A DNA stretch of 6,993 nt from Clostridia bacterium (lineage in GTDB: Bacteria > Bacillota_A > Clostridia > Oscillospirales > Acutalibacteraceae), in assembly GCA_017441045.1 (NCBI GenBank), contig JAFSAK010000020.1, forward strand, positions 1 through 6,993. Reading direction: 5' to 3'. Every line of letters starts with the position of its first letter. The first letter of the stretch is position 1. Below, in pieces: positions 4,962 to 6,993 of the stretch. The notes below the pieces were generated by a model. That model searched no databases and had not been told where the DNA came from. It worked only from the letters and a program-made list of their open reading frames with translations. A program made the translations under genes and the position numbers.

Positions 4962-6993
4962 GTATCATCTTTTTCGTTAAAAGCGGAAAGGTCGATTTTA
5001 AATCCGCCTTCAAAACTTTCCTTTTCGCCTATATCGAAGTTTTTAACCTCATTTATGGCAGGAATATCATCGAGAATATCGGGCTTTTCTTCCCCATCTT
5101 TTTCTGCCATATATTCCTTCGCTATATCGGCAAGTTCCGCTTTGTGCCATTTTTGTATAAGTTCTTCGCCCTCGGGATATTCGTTACTTATAGGATGCTT
5201 TTTATAGTAAACGGAACACACGATAAAGTAGATTAAGAAGATAAGCCACGCCATCATAGAAATCTCGACGCCAAGTGAAAGGGCGGGAGTTTCATAGTTA
5301 AATCTTATAACGCTATCCCCTTTATCCACCTTAACCGCCATAAAGCCATTCATAACCTTTTCTATAGAGGTCTTAACACCGTCCACCGTTGCCGACCAAC
5401 CTTCTTCGTAAGGCACAGAGAAGAAAACCAAAGAGGTGGTATCCCTTTTAACCTTGGCGGTAAATCCATCTTTATCCACCGAGAATTCATAGGCGCTCGT
5501 TTCGGAAAGGCGGCTACTGTCAATAGTCATCTGTTCATCATTCGTGGCGATAGACATAGGTGTTTCCTGTTCTTCGGGAATTTCCGCTGAAGGCAAGGAT
5601 TCGGTATCGGTGGTGGAATCGGTTATAACGCTATCAACATATCCCATAGAATCGGCCAGAGGATCGGAACCCACATATTCGGGGGGCTCTACGGGAACGG
5701 GTTCTTTCCACAAATCGCTTATATTCTTTAAAATGCCATCGTATTTTGCTATCTGTTCTTCGGTAAGCAAAATGGCCTTGAGCATCATACGGGTTTTCGT
5801 AGCATCATCATAGGACTCAAAGGTATCCTCATCCATATAATACTCATAAGAAAATCCGTAGGGAATATAGTTTTGATTTTCGTAGATATAGTATCCGCTT
5901 TTAGTATCAAGATACTTATATCCCGCCATCAAGGTTTCCCCGTTTTCATCCACAAAACTATCATCGCAGGTAGCATTTATAAGATATTTAACCGACAAAA
6001 GATTGCGAAGCGCATCGTATTTCGTATCGGGGCGGGAAGCAACATCACGCTCAATTCCGATACTGCTGTAAAACTCCATCAAAGAGCCGGGCACTACCGA
6101 ATGAAAAGCGTTTATAGATGGATAACCCAGATACATTGCCGTATTATCCATACCGTCATAAACATCTATTCTGAAGTTGCTTTCATCCTCTAAATCGAGG
6201 TCGCCTTCTATAAGACGGTCGATAACAACCTCATCTATATTATGGGAATGTTGTCTGCCGGTATAGATATAAACATTGCCGAATATTACGGCGATTATGG
6301 CCGTACAAGCGACTGCCGATTTTATAAACGCTACGCGGTTTTTCCTTAAAAGCCGCAGCAATAAATATGCAACGATAAGCGATACTATCGCTATTGCTAC
6401 CGAAACAAAAAATCTTGCCTTATAGGTTAAGGTTTCGCTATTTGTATAAAGTCCGTAAATGATTTCGCCCTCACTGTTTTTTCGCGGGAAAAATCCGATA
6501 ACGAGAGCAAAGGCAAGGGTTATGACCGCGGTCCACCTGAATCCCGATTTGATTTCGGGGGCGTTATCCTCAAAGAGCATAACCGTCGCAAGACACATCA
6601 TAAGAACGGGCATATAAAACCAACGGGCGTAATATGCCGAATTAAAGGCATAAAATGCGCTATTGAGAATAGGCACCATAGCAAAGAGGGCGCAGATACA
6701 AATTATTCGCCTTAACCAATGCCCCTTTTTGCCGATTAAAAATCCGCATACACCTATCATACTAAATAGGGGCAACCATCCGCCCAAAGATGACCATTTC
6801 ACATTGGCCTCGGGGAAAAATACGGGACGGGCGGGTATATCGGGCGGGAAGAAGAAACACTGCAAAACATTAAGATATATCTGCTCTTTTCCGTAGGTTA
6901 TGGCGCTCCAGCCGAGAAGTGTATCTGAAAGTCGGGTATTGGAAAGTATGGCGGCAATAGACGGAAGCAGTAAAACCGCCGCCATCAAAAGAC
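4958..6993 (-). CDS. YfhO-family multi-pass membrane protein, start missing
   Basis: The frame is open to the window edge, so the N-terminus is cut; the 677 whole codons seen compare with full family lengths of roughly 850-900. Counting residues from the codon at 6988, hydrophobic helices lie near 1-15, 70-86, 93-110, 118-140, 150-167, 191-214 and 222-240, followed by a large polar domain (about 241-570), one last helix (571-595) and an 80-residue charged tail. NAFHSVVPGSLMEFYSSIGI, ALRNLLSVKYLI and the VPYEEGWSATVDG...GFMAVKV...NYETPALSLGVEIS segment are hallmarks of YfhO proteins (PF09586), GT-C-like glycosyltransferases. In Bacillus and Listeria relatives they help glycosylate lipoteichoic acid from a lipid-linked sugar; for this protein that role is inferred. 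The missing N-terminal part would carry the expected active-site loop, so activity cannot be judged. A Ser/Thr/Glu-rich stretch (about 430-500) and the acidic tail are unusual. No terminator separates it from thiT. Confidence 0.88.
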   Translation of the reverse strand, partial: LLMAAVLLLPSIAAILSNTRLSDTLLGWSAITYGKEQIYLNVLQCFFFPPDIPARPVFFPEANVKWSSLGGWLPLFSMIGVCGFLIGKKGHWLRRIICICALFAMVPILNSAFYAFNSAYYARWFYMPVLMMCLATVMLFEDNAPEIKSGFRWTAVITLAFALVIGFFPRKNSEGEIIYGLYTNSETLTYKARFFVSVAIAIVSLIVAYLLLRLLRKNRVAFIKSAVACTAIIAVIFGNVYIYTGRQHSHNIDEVVIDRLIEGDLDLEDESNFRIDVYDGMDNTAMYLGYPSINAFHSVVPGSLMEFYSSIGIERDVASRPDTKYDALRNLLSVKYLINATCDDSFVDENGETLMAGYKYLDTKSGYYIYENQNYIPYGFSYEYYMDEDTFESYDDATKTRMMLKAILLTEEQIAKYDGILKNISDLWKEPVPVEPPEYVGSDPLADSMGYVDSVITDSTTDTESLPSAEIPEEQETPMSIATNDEQMTIDSSRLSETSAYEFSVDKDGFTAKVKRDTTSLVFFSVPYEEGWSATVDGVKTSIEKVMNGFMAVKVDKGDSVIRFNYETPALSLGVEISMMAWLIFLIYFIVCSVYYKKHPISNEYPEGEELIQKWHKAELADIAKEYMAEKDGEEKPDILDDIPAINEVKNFDIGEKESFEGGFKIDLSAFNEKDDT

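Noticed and set aside
4808..5236. Plus-strand open frames over the riboswitch and the end of the membrane-protein gene.
   Set aside because: They run antisense to a clear TPP aptamer and a recognised coding region and show no protein family features.

Overview
The window looks like chromosomal DNA from a member of the Firmicutes (Clostridia), probably a gut-type Oscillospiraceae or Lachnospiraceae relative. The support is strong AGGAGG-type ribosome sites, clear sigma-A promoters, an ECF-type thiamine transporter behind a TPP riboswitch, a YfhO-family membrane protein, and a clostridial type of family 2 glycoside hydrolase. The taxonomic call is inferred from gene types and style, not from a marker gene. 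No phage, insertion sequence, CRISPR array, tRNA or rRNA is visible, and the genes seen are ordinary housekeeping and accessory-metabolism genes.

Layout from left to right. Positions 1-112 hold a non-coding long imperfect palindrome that resembles a dispersed repeat. Positions 151-1588 on the minus strand hold a tight two-gene operon, an RluA-family pseudouridine synthase followed by ribose-5-phosphate isomerase B (rpiB); the stop codon of the first is part of the ribosome site of the second. Positions 1589-1749 are a divergent control region with two good sigma-A promoters back to back, the minus one giving an mRNA leader of only about ten bases. Positions 1750-4101 on the plus strand hold a stand-alone cytoplasmic family 2 glycoside hydrolase, probably a beta-galactosidase-like enzyme. 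A 13-bp hairpin flanked by an A-run and T-rich sequence serves as a shared terminator for the converging genes. Positions 4142-4961 on the minus strand are a complete thiamine-uptake unit: promoter, TPP riboswitch, candidate antiterminator, intrinsic terminator and thiT. Upstream of it lies the 3' part of a large YfhO-family membrane protein whose start is beyond the right edge.

The genes do not form one pathway. The best-resolved regulatory story is thiT: when TPP is plentiful the aptamer should favour the terminator at 4780-4801 and cut off transporter expression. The thiT promoter's -35 box overlaps the stop codon of the membrane-protein gene, and no terminator separates the two, so read-through transcripts would also pass through the riboswitch. 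I did not find evidence of an undescribed multi-gene system. The items most worth a second look are the left-edge palindrome, the mutually exclusive folds in the thiT leader, the almost leaderless rluA-type promoter, and the acidic tail and Ser/Thr/Glu-rich segment of the YfhO-family protein.
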